DNA of 64,000 bases from Prorocentrum cordatum (lineage: Eukaryota; Sar; Dinophyceae; Prorocentrales; Prorocentraceae). The translations under genes and the position numbers were made by a program. The stretch is from contig CAUYUJ010001405.1 of the NCBI GenBank assembly GCA_963575745.1, positions 1 through 64,000 of the forward strand, given 5' to 3'. Position 1 is the stretch's first letter; every line of letters starts with the position of its first letter. Positions 24,736-35,229 of the stretch are shown here, piece by piece. The notes beneath the pieces are model-generated. The model was not told the origin of the DNA. It searched no databases and saw nothing but the letters and a program-made list of their open reading frames with translations.

Positions 24736-24855
24736 ATCATTGATTATTTCCCAACCATCCTGTGGTGTTGGGTCCTCGTTTTGAAGAGACGGTGCCCCGC
24801 GTTCTCCTTCCTTCCTTCCTTCCTTCCTTCCTTCCTCCCGCTGCCTCCTCCCCCC

Positions 24856-24858
24856 TCC

Positions 24859-24941
<83 letters not shown>

Positions 24942-24942
24942 A
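24856..24942. repeat. (CAT)n microsatellite
   Basis: Uninterrupted ATC/CAT trinucleotides of about 85 bases, preceded by TTCC repeats. Confidence 0.97.
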
Positions 24943-26095
24943 CACCCATTTCGGCACACCCCTCACACGCTTCGTGGCTCCATAGGGAGCTCCACCGAAG
25001 GCCCCAGTGCCCGCGCCCGCATGCGTCACCCACGCCCATTTCGGCACACCCCTCACACGTTTCGTGGCTCCATAGGGAGCTCCACCGAATGCCCCAGTGC
25101 CCGCGGCCGCATGCGTCACCCACACCCATTTCGGCACACCCCTCACACGTTTCGTGGCTCCATAGGGAGCTCCACCGAATGCCCCAGTGGCCGCGGCCGC
25201 ATGCGTCACCCACACACATTTCGGCACACCCCTCACACGTTTCGTGGCTCCATAGGGAGCTCCACCGAAGGCCCCCAGTGGCCCGCGGCCGCATTTCGTC
25301 CACCCACAACCGAAAATTTTCGGCAACCCTTCACAGGTAACACGTTTTCGGCTCCATAGGGAGCGTCCACCCAAGGCCCTCAGTGGCCGCGGCGCATGCG
25401 TCACCCACAAACTCCCATTTCGGGCACGAGCCCCTCCACGTACGTTTCGTGGCCTCGGCTCCATAGGGAGGCTCCACCCGAAAGGGCCCCAGTGCCCGCG
25501 GCCGCATGCGTCACCCACAACCATCCATAGGGAGCTCCACCGAAGGCTCCAGTGGCCGCGGCCGCATGCGTCACCCACACCCAGTTCGGCACACCCCTCA
25601 CACGTTTCGTGGCTCCATAGGGAGCTCCACCGAAGGCCCCAGTGCCCGCGGCCGCATGCGTCACCCACACCATTTCGGCACACCCCTCACACGTTTCGTG
25701 GCTCCATAGGGAGCTCCACCGAAGGCCCCAGTGGCCGCGGCCGCATGCGTCACCCACACCCATTTCGGCACACCCCTCACACGTTTCGAGGCTCCATAGG
25801 GAGCTCCACCGAAGGCCCCAGTGCCCGCGGCCGCATGCGTCACCCACAACCATTTCGCTCCACACCGAAGGCCTCACATGCGTGCCCATTGCGTCACCCA
25901 CACCCATTTCGGCACACCCCTCACACGTTTCGTGGCTCCATAGGGAGCTCCACCGAAGGCCCCAGTGCCCGCGGCCGCATGCGTCACCCACACCCATTTC
26001 GGCACACCCCTCACACGTTTCGTGGCTCCATAGGGAGCTCCACCGAAGGCCTCAGTGCCGCCGCCCGCATGCGTCACCCCCACCCATTTCGGCAC
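24943..26095. repeat. 90-bp satellite array
   Basis: About 12-13 units with CATTTCGGCACACCCCTCAC, GTTTCGTGGCTCCATAGGGA, GCTCCACCGAAGGCCCCAGT and CGGCCGCATGCGTCACCCAC. Period is exactly 90 (GCATGCGTCACC at 25019, 25109, 25199), with degraded units at 25290-25510. Both strands have stop-free frames, so apparent 30-residue protein repeats are expected by construction. One diverged unit also lies alone at about 27247-27305. Confidence 0.93.
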
Positions 26096-26121
26096 CCCCC
26101 CCCGCATTTCTCGCACGACAG

Positions 26122-26587
26122 GGTCATCACCACGGTGGCGTGCCAGGGGCGCACCATGCGCGAAGGCGACGGGGCGGGGGAACGGCGCTCCGGGGGCGGC
26201 CAGACCTCCGGGGCGCGAGCAGTCCGCGGCCAGACCATCTCTCGGTCCTGTGGACTCTCGCCCTGGGCCGTCGGCTGCCCGGCGCGCTGCTCCCTCGGTC
26301 GACGTCGCCCAGGCGTGATCCTGGATTGCGGCCGCCACGAGGTAGGGAACGGCAAGAAGGAGGACGACGACTGGTGGCTGGAGCTCTACGTGCTGCTCTC
26401 GCGCGCCACGCGCCACGAGGACCTCCTGCTCATGCGGGCGCCGCGCATCGAGTTCTTCCTGGCAGGGCCGCCGCAGGGCTTGCGGAAGCAGCTGGAGCAG
26501 TTTGCGGCGCGCACGAAGCGGTGCAGGAGGGAAGCGACGGCCCTCGCCAGGGAGCTCGGCTTCACCGAGTTCATCCGCGAGGCCTGA
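26122..26587 (+). CDS. PIF1-like SF1 DNA helicase, last two exons (partial)
   Basis: The 3' end of a helicase gene. The first exon piece (26122-26165) encodes VITTVACQGRTMREG, matching the QG-T motif of PIF1-type helicases. The second (26313-26587) encodes VILDCGRHE, then ELYVLLSRATRHEDLLLM, equivalent to the C-terminal YVALSR motif. After that come FFLAGPP, a charged helical tail and a TGA at 26585. Between them lies a probable 147-nt GC-AG intron. Upstream, an AG at 26120-26121 after a C-rich stretch could be another acceptor, which would put the 90-bp satellite in an intron. No N-terminal helicase motifs occur nearby, so it may be a 3' fragment. A Helitron helicase remnant is an alternative. 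Confidence 0.55.
26166..26312 (+). other. probable GC-AG intron (introner-like)
   Basis: Removing these 147 bases joins MRE-G to VILDCG and restores an uninterrupted helicase match. The intron starts GCGACG and ends CGCCCAG. The exon-intron junctions share AGGCG at both ends. GGCGACG at 26165-26171 is the exact inverse of CGTCGCC at 26303-26309. Its length is a multiple of three with no stop, so it could also be an in-frame insertion. Confidence 0.5.
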
Positions 26588-26639
26588 CCTGAGGAGCGTC
26601 TCCCCCGAGCCGCGCCTTCTCTCGACTGCCCGACTAATT

Positions 26640-26915
26640 GTTTGGCCTCGCGCCGCGGACGACCCGCGCGCGTCGCTGGGACCCTCTCGGGGCGACCAGC
26701 GCGCGTCGCGGGAACTCCGTGCTGCGGGGGGCCCGGCGCCTCGTTCGCCCGTCGTCGCTCTGCCCAGCGGTCAGAGACTTGCCCGCTATCAGCCAGCCAG
26801 TTAGCTAGTCAGCTCTCTCTGCTTCGCGCAGCGGACGACCCGCGCGCGTCGCTGGGGCCCCGCCCGGGGCGACCAGCGCGCGTCGCGGGGACTCCGCGCT
26901 GCGCTGCGCCCGCAG
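26640..26915. repeat. duplicated 3' flank of the helicase
   Basis: A roughly 90-base block containing GACGACCCGCGCGCGTCGCT and GGGGCGACCAGCGCGCGTCG occurs at 26655-26730 and again at 26830-26905. 26915-27240 is otherwise unique-looking and has no recognised gene. Confidence 0.75.
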
Positions 26916-27341
26916 CCTTGGATTTTGGAGTGCGCGGGCAAAGAGGAAGGAAAAGAAGAGCCGAAAGCGGGCGCGATCCTCGCAAGAGGCGTGCCGACAT
27001 GGGCGTCGCGACGTGCGGACGCTGCCGTCGGGGTTCCCGCGGAAGCTGCCTGCGGCGGCCACGCCCAGTGTCACGTGTGTTCGGACAGGCGTGCTCGACA
27101 CTTACACTAAGCGTTTCCATGATCACATTCATGCAAATATATTCACTCGCGCGCAGACCCATTCATACTCAGATGGCCCCGCGCTCTGACTCACCCGCGT
27201 TCTTTCTCTCGTAATCAGATATATCGTATTCCTTTGCGTTGTGTACCCCGCCACATTTCGGCACACCCCTCATGCGGTTCGTGGCCCCGTAGGGAGCGCC
27301 ACCGAAGAATATACTCACAATTGCGATACTCACAACTGCAT

Positions 27342-27960
27342 ATGGTTGGGTCCTTCGCCAGGATAATTTTACCAAGGTTTTGGCCACATTTGGGCCTCCC
27401 TGGGTGGGGACTGTTTCAGATGACTCCAAGAGCGCCTGGGGGAGCCCAAGATGACCTCCAAGGTGGCCCCAGATATTCCAAGATGCCTCAAGATGGCTCC
27501 CGCGATGCTCCGAGAGGTCCCAAGACCGCTTCAAGACGGCTCCAAATGGCCAAAGAGCAGCTCCCCCAGGAGGCCCCGAATAAGCCAACATCGTTCCAAA
27601 ACCTTAGGAAAATCAATGTTTTGTGCTTTCTCGCCTTTTTGCTTCCGATGGCCATCCGAGGCTTCAAGATGACTCCAAGATAACCCAAGAGGGCTCCAAG
27701 AGCGCTCCCAAGGCCCCCAAGAGCGCTTCAAGAGGGCTCCAAGAGGCGCCCAGGAGGCCCCAACAGGCGCCCCAGTGGCCACCGAGATGCCTCCAAGAGA
27801 CCCCGAAGAAGCCCCAAGAAACTCCCCGACGCACCCAAGACGCTCTGAGAGGCGTCCGGGACCGCCAAGAGGCCCCCAAGACGCTCCAAGAAGCCTCCAC
27901 TGGGGGACCCTTCCTCTGTGTGCTGCCCACTTCCCTGGTGGGGGCACTTCCTCTGGGCGT
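27342..27960. repeat. CCAAGA-rich dispersed repeat, copy 2
   Basis: Begins with ATTTTACCAAGGTTTTGGCC and continues as CCAAGATGGCTCC / CCAAGAGCGC steps. A second start-like block lies near 27600-27670. No gene. Confidence 0.75.
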
Positions 27961-28533
27961 CGTTTCTAGATGGGCTGGGCATCGGTCGCGTCCGCAAGCG
28001 AAGGCGCAAGCGGAGTCAGGGGCGCTACGGGTCGCGACAGCGGCCTAATTAGCAACTACACGCGCCGCAAGCCGGCCGGCCCACTCAAACAGCAGCGGCT
28101 GACTGCGCGGGAGGAGCGGCAAGCTGGGGGCGTCCAGGGTGCTCGAGCACTTGCAACACGGCAAAATGCCGGTGAATTCAAAATGTGCCGAGTGGCAAAA
28201 TCCGAGGGAGCGTGAGGGCGATAGCTGTGGGCTGCGTGTCCAACATGCCGTCGGAGTGTCCAGACGTGGTCGGCGATGGGCCGTCGCCAGTGGGGCGCCA
28301 AGCACAGGCCGCGCCAGCGGCGTGTGCGAGCCAGCTGAGCTGCTCCGCCGAGGAACGTCGAATGCCAGGCTGGGGGTGGGACGGGCCCGGGGGGCGGCCG
28401 AGGCTGCGAAGGCTGAACCACTCGAAGCGGGCTGACCTCCAGGGGCCGTCAATCCGCGCAACATGAGGAGCCACCGAACCTGCAGGGGGCCACCCAAGCA
28501 CAGCTGCGCGGGCGCCGGCTGAAGCGCTGCGTG
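27961..28533. other. unique-looking stretch with dispersed-repeat pieces
   Basis: Contains CGTCCGCAAGCGAAGGCG (related to CGACCGCAAGCGAAGGCG at 57437) and CGAAGGCTGAACCACTCGAA (related to AAGGCTGAACCACTC at about 57770). Several stop-poor frames exist but none is recognisable. Confidence 0.4.
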
Positions 28534-29889
28534 AGGCCAAGCTGGTGGGAAGGGACAACGCCAGCAAGGTGGGGCGTCCAGGGTGGAACTGCACGGCAGC
28601 TGCCGCCTGATGTGCGCCGAAGGCCACCGTAGGACAGCCTTATCCGCCGAATCCGTCGTTCCCCGCAGGGAACCAGGGTCTCCGTCGCATCCGTCATTCC
28701 ACGCGGGCGTCCGGGGTCGCAGCTAGCCGCCGCTGAAGGTGAGGTAAAGTTACCGCTCTCAGCGAGGGTCCTGGGCAGCCCTGGGGTGTGGGGACGAACG
28801 CCTCCGAGACCAGGATGCAGGCCTGTCGGCAACCCAGCCTGGGGGGGGGGGGCGGCGGGGGCGGACATCGCCGACCCCCCGCGCGGGGGGGCTCCCACGG
28901 GACATCCGGCGAGGGTGGGGCGCAAGGAAACGACCACCCCGCAGTCCAAGGGCAAGTGGACGTGGCCTGAGCCCGGCCCGAGAGGGCCCCGAGGAGAGAG
29001 GCGGCGGGGACAGACATCACCGCACCTCGTACGGATCTCGCGTGCACCTGGCCAGGGGGCGCGGCCGCCATTCCCCGAGGGGCATCCGGGGTCGCAGCTA
29101 ACCGCCGCCGAGAGGAAGGTAATGCCGAAAGGTCGGTCTTTCGTCCCCTGCTGGTGTGGTCCAGTGTGGTCCAGGGTGGGCAGTCTGCAGCCAGTGGACT
29201 GACGCGCTGAAGGCCAAGCTGGTGGGAAGGGACAACGCCAGCAAGGTGGGGCGTCCAGGGTGGAACTGCACGGCAGCTGCCGCCTGATGTACGCCGAAGG
29301 CCACCGTGGGACTGCCTTATCTGCCGAACCCGACATTCCCCGCAGGGGTCCAGGGTCTCCGTCGCATCCGTCATTCCCGCGGGCGTCCAGGGTCGCAGCT
29401 GCCCGCCGCTGAAGGTGAGGTAAAGTTACCGCTCTCAGCTGGGGTCCTGGGCAGCCCTGTGGTGTGGGGACGTTCGTCTCCGAGACCAGGGTACTAGCCT
29501 GGCGGCAGCCCAGCCTGGGGGGGGCCCGTGGGGAGGGGCGGTGGGGACAGACATCGCCGACCCTCCACGCGGAAGGGCTCCCAAGGGACAACGGGCGAGG
29601 GGGGGGGGGGCGCAGGGGAACGACCACCCCGCGGCCCAAGGGCAAGTGGACGTGGCCAGAGCCCGTCCCGAAAGGGACCCGAGGAGAGAGGCGGTGGGGA
29701 CAGACGTCGCCGCACCTCGTACGGATCCCACGTGCACCTGGCCAGGGGGCACGGCCGCCATTTCCCGAGGGGCATCCAGGGTCGCAGCTAACCGCCGCTG
29801 AAAGGAAAGTAATACCGAACGGTCGATCTTTGGTCCACTACAGGTGTGGTCCAGGGTGGGCAGTCTGCAGCCAGTGGACTGACTCGCTG
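28534..29889. repeat. 677-bp tandem duplication
   Basis: Two units (28534-29210 and 29211-29889), each starting AGGCCAAGCTGGTGGGAAGG. Each contains GGAACTGCACGGCAGCTGCC, GTCCAAGGGCAAGTGGACGT-like blocks and CGCACCTCGTACGGATC. Identity is high with small indels and variable G runs. No frame is conserved in a convincing way. Confidence 0.88.
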
Positions 29890-29947
29890 AAGGCAGTGCT
29901 GCCACCTCGAAGGCCGACGCATCCATGGGGTGTGTGTGGTGGTACAT

Positions 29948-31560
29948 CCAGGGTCGCAGCTAACCGCTGCTGAAGTGTAGAGAGGAGGTCTCGTGCCCGC
30001 AGTCTCAGCTGCTCCCCGGGTGGATCCAGGGTCGCCGCAAACCGCGGGCTCTGGGTTGAGTGAAGACGGAGCGTCCACGGAGGGTGGCGGCAGACGGCCC
30101 TTGACAGACAGCACCGGGATGCAAGAGTACCTTGAGCTCCCGCGGGATGGCTCGTGCCCGTAGTCTCTGCTGCTCCCCGCATGGATCCAGGGTCGCGGCT
30201 AACCGCCGCTCTGGGTTGAGTGAAGACGGAGCGTGCGCGGGGGGTGGCGGCAGGCGGCCCTTGGCCGACAGCACCGGGATGCAAGAGTACCTTGGGCTTC
30301 CGCGGGAGGCCTTGCGCCCGTAGTCTCAGCTGCACCCCGCGTGAATCCAAGGTCGCGGCTAACCGCGGGCTCTGGGTTGAGTGAAGACGGAGCGTCCACG
30401 GAGGGTGGCGGCAGACGGCCCTTGACAGACAGCGCCGGGATGCAAGAGTATCCTGAGCCCCCGCGGGATGGCTCGTGCCCGTAGTCTCTGCTACTCCCCG
30501 CATGGATCCAGGGTCGCGGCTAACCGCCGCTCTGGGTAGAGTGAGGATGGAGCGACCGCGGAGGGTGGCGGCAGACGGCCCTAGCAGACAGCGCCGGGAT
30601 GCACGAGTACCTTGAGCTCCCGCGGGATGTCTCGAGCCCGGAGTCCCTGCTACTCCCCGCGTGGATCCAGGGTCGCGGCTAACCGCCGCTCTGGGTTGAG
30701 TGAAGACGGAGCGTGCGCGGGGGGTGGCGGCATGCGGCCCTTGGCCGACAGCACCGGGATGCAAGAGTACCTTGGGCTTCCGCGGGAGGCCTTGTGCCTG
30801 TAGTCTCAGCTGCGCCCCGCGTGGATCCAGGGTCGCGGCTAACCGCGGGCTCTGGTTTGAGTGAAGACGGAGCGTCCACGGAGGGTGGCGGCAGACGGCC
30901 CTTGGCAGACAGCACCGGGATGCAAGAGTACCTTGAGCTCCCGCGGGATGTCTCCTGCCCGTAGTATCTGCTACTCCCCGCATGGATCCAGGGTCGCGGC
31001 TAACCGCCGCTCTGGGTTGAGTGAAGACGGTGCGTACACGGAGGGTGGCGGCAGACGGCCCTTGGCAGACAGCACCGGGATGCAAGAGTCCCTTGAGCAC
31101 CCGCGGATGGTCTTGTGCCCGTAGTCACAGCTGCTCCCCGTGTGGATCCAGGGTCGCGGCGACCGCCGCTCTGGGTTGAGTGAGGACGGAGCGTCCACGG
31201 AGGGTGGCGGCAGACGGCCCTTGGCAGACAGCACTGGGATGCAAGAGTGCCCTGAGCCCCCGCGGGATGTCTCGAGCCCGTAGTTCCTGCTACTCCCCGC
31301 ATGGATCCAGGGTCGCGGCTAACCGCCGCTCTGGGTGAGTGAAGACGGAGCGACCACGGAGGGTGGCGGCAGACGGCCCCTGGCAGACAGCACCGGGATG
31401 CAAGTTCCTTGAGCACCCGCGGGAGGTCCCGTGCCCGTAGTCTCAGCTGCTCCCCGCGTGGATCCAGGGTCGCGGCTAACCGCCGCTCTGGGTTGAGTGA
31501 AGACGGGGCGTGCACGGAGGGTGGCCGACAACACCGGGACGCAGAATACCTTGAGCCCCG
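29948..31560. repeat. 160-bp satellite array
   Basis: About ten units with GGATCCAGGGTCGCGGCTAA, CTCTGGGTTGAGTGAAGACG, GAGGGTGGCGGCAGACGGCC and CCGGGATGCAAGAGTACC, spaced 160 bases apart (GCAAGAGTAC at 30121 and 30281). Some neighbouring units alternate between two variants (about a 320-base higher-order period). No gene. Confidence 0.92.
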
Positions 31561-31639
31561 CGGGTCCCTCCCCGCCGGGGGGGCGACGGAACCGGCACCC
31601 AGGGATGCGGCCGCCAGATAGGAGCACGCGCGGACCCTT

Positions 31640-32110
31640 CACTGCCAGTGCGGTGCCACGACGGGGGGCAGCAAACGGCTGCTATTAGGAGACGACCAGC
31701 CACTGTTTCTTGCCCTTGCTGGGTGCGCGGGTGTCCGGGGGGCCCTTTGCCGCCTGGCGACCCCTGCCCGCGCCGCCGCTTCGACCCCGGCGCCGATGCC
31801 GCAGCTGAGCCCGATCGACGCCAAGGCCCAGCGCGTCGCTAACGGCCCGTACGTCGCACTTGTGGCTGCGGAAGGAAGGCAAGTTTGCGGGTCGTGCCGT
31901 AGCGGGTCGAGCGCGCCTATGCTGCCAGGCGCGGCCTGCTGCGTGGCGAAAGCGTGCCAGGTGCCTGTGAACATTGCCCCGGGGGTGGCTTGGAGCCACC
32001 TTATCGCCTCGACGGGTGTCTCCCTGGGTAGGTCCCACTGGATGGTGCCGATCTTTGCTTTGTACAGCTGCTGTCCCGTGTCGGGGTCTAAAAGCTCTGG
32101 CCATTGGCGC
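31640..32110 (-). CDS. unrecognised coding-like fragment
   Basis: On the minus strand one frame reads in a protein-like way, with TGQQLYKAKIGTIQWDLPRE, TPVEAIRWLQATPGAMFTGT and WHAFATQQAAPGS. It has a mixed amino-acid composition, unlike the Arg/Pro/Ala-rich alternative frames. I do not recognise the family. It lies beside a 160-bp satellite and has no clear start. It could be a host exon or a retroelement gag remnant. 32110-32900 is GC-rich with many open frames and no recognised gene. Confidence 0.2.
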
Positions 32111-32909
32111 GGCTCTGGCCAGTGGCGCTGCCGCGTGTTCTGGCCTTAAGTCTCCGGCGAACCAGCCCCGCTGTCCTGGGCGGAGGGCTCGGAATCTGTT
32201 TGCGACAGTTCCGGTTGCACGCATGGCGGGGCCCTGCGGGTAGGTGCGGCCCGCGTAGTTGGCCGCCGGGCAGGGGCCGGATCGCCTCCGGCAGCCCGGG
32301 CCGACGCTGCCCTGAGGTGTGCGGGGAGAGGCCCCTTTCGTTGGCGTTCGCCTTCGGGCCTGTGCCCGCCGTCGCTCGCGGGCGCGCCCCTTCAGTCGCC
32401 GCGAGGCTCTCGCCGGGCGCGGGGGTGCTGCTGGTCGTGCCAGGTGCGTGCACGTGCGGCGACGCCGTTTCCATTGCCATAGCACAAACTTATTTGTCAG
32501 GCGTGTCCTGGGCGTCTGGAGGGAGCGCCTGAGGTTCGCCGTCCATTCGGGCGGGTTCGCTGGCGGGGGAAGGAGGGCGAATGGGCGCGAAGCGGTTTCT
32601 CCCGACGAGCCGGCGAATGGCTTCGATGTCCTGCGTCTGCACGGCTGGTCCGTGGCCCCCATGTTGGGTCTGTGGCGTTCCCAGAGGACTGCTGACGGTC
32701 TGCCTATTCTGTGGAGAAGGTGGGGGTGGCACGCTGTGGCAGGCGAGCCCCTGCTGGTCCAGGATCTCGCTTCGCGGACTGTCGCGGCTGCCGTCCGCAC
32801 TTTCGGAAGCGAGCCCCTGTCTGCCCGATTCTGCTCCAAGGACACGGCTGCCGGCTTACGCCTCGTCCGCGCCTTCAATGGCCTCCGCCGCTTCAGGCCC
32901 CCGATCTTC

Positions 32910-33000
32910 CGGCTGGTGGGGTTGCGCGAAGCGTCTAGAATTATGTGTTGCTTATACCTGAGCACGATAATTATGTGTTGCTTATACAGACGTTCTAATA
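32910..33000. repeat. short dispersed repeat copy 2 with a local duplication
   Basis: GCGCGAAGCGTCTAGAATTA is followed by two direct copies of AATTATGTGTTGCTTATAC at 32938-32957 and about 32968-32987. Confidence 0.7.
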
Positions 33001-33119
33001 TGCTGTGCTTCGCTTGGTATGCGGCCGACGGTGGGGGCACTGGGCGGAACGCGAAGAGACTCCCACTAACGCTGGGCGGAATGGTTAAACAATCCCACCA
33101 GCCCTTGGGGCGTAGCCTA

Positions 33120-33300
33120 AGGTGTTTTGTCCCTGCCAAGACATGCAACATACACTTTGGGGCAACGTCTTGAGTCGTGTTCAGGAAGCCCGCGAGCACA
33201 TTGTATTGTTTTTGGCAGGGGCGACGGGGAAGTCAGCATATTGCTTGCAGTACGCAAGGCTACCATGCTTAACACCCAAACAGTGCAACATGCACCTCGC
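33120..33300. repeat. dispersed repeat (CCCGCGAGCAC type)
   Basis: AAGCCCGCGAGCACATTG at about 33187 is matched by AAGCCCGCGAGCACTTTG at about 34018. ATTGCTTGCAGTACGCAAGG follows. No gene. Confidence 0.5.
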
Positions 33301-33479
33301 GGCTAAATCTGGATCATGCGCGGCCACCCCGCGATCGTTCTCAAGCGGTTTCGGGCAGGGGCGGCGGGGGTGGTGGCGTATGGCCTGCACTTCGCAGGCC
33401 CGCGAGACACAATGATGGGCATTGCTTTTCGACAAGGATGGTGGGGGCCGACATGTTTTCCGATGTCTGCTGTCACGTG

Positions 33480-33680
33480 CGCAGGCGCACCTGGCGCACT
33501 CTGCGTGTGCCCCGAACGTGGCGCACCTGGCGCGGCTGGAGTATGTGGCACACCTGGCGCACGCGGAGGCGCGTGGCGCATCTGGCAGACCAGGCGTGCC
33601 TGGCACGCTCGGGCCCCAGGGGTGCCTGGCGCGCGTGGCGCGCCTGGCACGCATGGCGCACCTCGCCCCAGCGTCGCGCA
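33480..33680. repeat. CTGGCGCA-type minisatellite
   Basis: Irregular 9-12 base repeats around CCTGGCGC and CATGGCGCAC. Confidence 0.8.
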
Positions 33681-33696
33681 TATGGGCTCAAATTTG

Positions 33697-34050
33697 GTTC
33701 CCAGTAGCTGTCCATCCCAAAGCGACCGCTGCACCTGCTGAAGCTCGGGTGCTACTTATGTGTGTCTTGCTATCTAAGGGGTGTTTTGATCATTGTTCCC
33801 TAATCGCATGCACCTCCTCCCCCAGGCGACTGGCGGCCAACCAGGAACCATGCTCCACCCCCCCGCCCCCTTCAAAAAAAAACAATGCAACACACACGCA
33901 CACACACTCTGCCTCCAAACTCGGAGCATGCGCAACCAACCGAATGCCCCCCCCCCCACCCCTGTCAGAAACCAACGCAAAACAACATTTCGAGGCGAGG
34001 TCTTGAACCAAGCTCGTGAAGCCCGCGAGCACTTTGCATTTTTTTGACGG
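33697..34050. repeat. dispersed repeat copy 2 (order B then A)
   Basis: Starts GTAGCTGTCCATCCCAAAGC and CTCGGGTGCTACTTATG (part B), then AGGCGACTGGCGGCCAACC and CTCCAAACTCGGAGCATGCG (part A). Compare 23205-23757, where A precedes B. Confidence 0.65.
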
Positions 34051-34269
34051 AGGCTGCGGGGGTGCCGGCATATTCGAGAGAGCGTGATACACCGCCGCTT
34101 TACTCTGGAAAATTCCCCCCCCCCCCCACCCCCCCCCTCCCCCCCTCCTCTTTCCTCTTCCTCTGGAACCCGGCCCCCCCCCTCTCCGAAAATCCCACCC
34201 CCTCCCTGCTGGAATCCACCCCCTCTTTCCGCGCAACCCCCCCCGCCCCTACCCCCCCCTATCCCCTCT

Positions 34270-34455
34270 CTCGAAAAGGGGGGGGGGTCACTGCCGGTTC
34301 GAACCTCCCCTTCTCCCCCCCTCCGGAAAACCGGGGGAGTCACTATCAATTCGAACCCCCCCGCCTCGAAAACCGGGGGGGGTCACTACCGGTTCGAACC
34401 GCCCCCCCTCGAAAACCGGGGGGGGGGGTCACTGCCGGTTCGACCCCCGCCCCCC
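34270..34455. repeat. inverted-repeat arm, left (GGTTCGAACC units)
   Basis: Three to four units of about 55 bases: GGGGGGGTCACTGCCGGTTC, GAACC, a C run and CTCGAAAACCGGGG. The reverse complement of the unit recurs at 35085-35210. Confidence 0.75.
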
Positions 34456-34489
34456 CCCATGCTCACCGCCAGCAAACGACTCCCGGTCC

Positions 34490-35045
34490 ATGCCACCGTC
34501 CGCACCACATCCCCCGCTGCTGTCCCCAGCACCACTGTCCTCACCACCGCTGTCCCCGCTGGTTCTACCACTGTCCCTACTGTCCCCACCAGTGCCCCCG
34601 CCACTGTCGCGCTGTCCCCGCTGTCCCCACTGTTCCCACCACGGTTCTACTCTCCCCCACTTTCTCCGCGGCCCCATCCACGGCCCGACTGTCCCCGCTG
34701 TCCCCGCTGTCCCACTGTCTCCTCCGCTGTCCCACTGAGCTGTCCCGCTGTTCCCGCCGCTGTCCCCGCTGGCCCCACCACTGTCCCCGCTGTACCTCTG
34801 TCCCATTGTCCCGCCGCCGTCCTCGCCACCGCCCCGCCACTGTCCCCACCACCTCTGTACCCTCCACTGTCCCACTGTATCCACCACATTCCCACTGTCC
34901 CCACCACTGTCCCCACCACCACCGTCCCCACCACTGTCCCACTGTCCCCGCTGTTCCCACCATTGTCCACCACCGTCCCCGCCGCTGTCCCACTGTCCCC
35001 ACTGTTCCCAGCATTGTCCCCGGTGTCCCCACCAGTGCCTCCAGC
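34490..35045. repeat. CCCCACTGT minisatellite
   Basis: About 550 bp of TGTCCCCACCACTGTCCCC-type units of 9-12 bases, flanked by the inverted arms. Confidence 0.93.
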
Positions 35046-35084
35046 AGTGTGTAAACGTCCCCGCTCTCCCCAGCGCGGCGGCGA

Positions 35085-35210
35085 AGGGGGGCGGGTTCGA
35101 ACCGGTAGTGGCGCCCCCCTGGTTTTCGATGGGGGGGAGGGGGGGGGTTCGAACCGGTAGCAGCCCCCTCCGGTTTTTCCGGAGGGGAGGGGGGGGGGTT
35201 CGAACCGGCC
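35085..35210. repeat. inverted-repeat arm, right
   Basis: GGGTTCGAACCGGTAGTGGC and GGTTTTCGATGGGGG units, the reverse complement of the left arm. Confidence 0.75.
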
Positions 35211-35229
35211 TTGACCCCTCCTTTTCATG

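Noticed and set aside
31685-33199. 504-codon minus-strand open frame
   Set aside because: It is Arg/Pro/Ala-rich and crosses a dispersed repeat. A different minus frame (31640-32110) looks more protein-like.
34290-34450. GGTTCGAACC resembling a tRNA T-arm
   Set aside because: The motif is palindromic, repeated every 55 bases between C runs, and no acceptor, D or anticodon arms can be formed around it.
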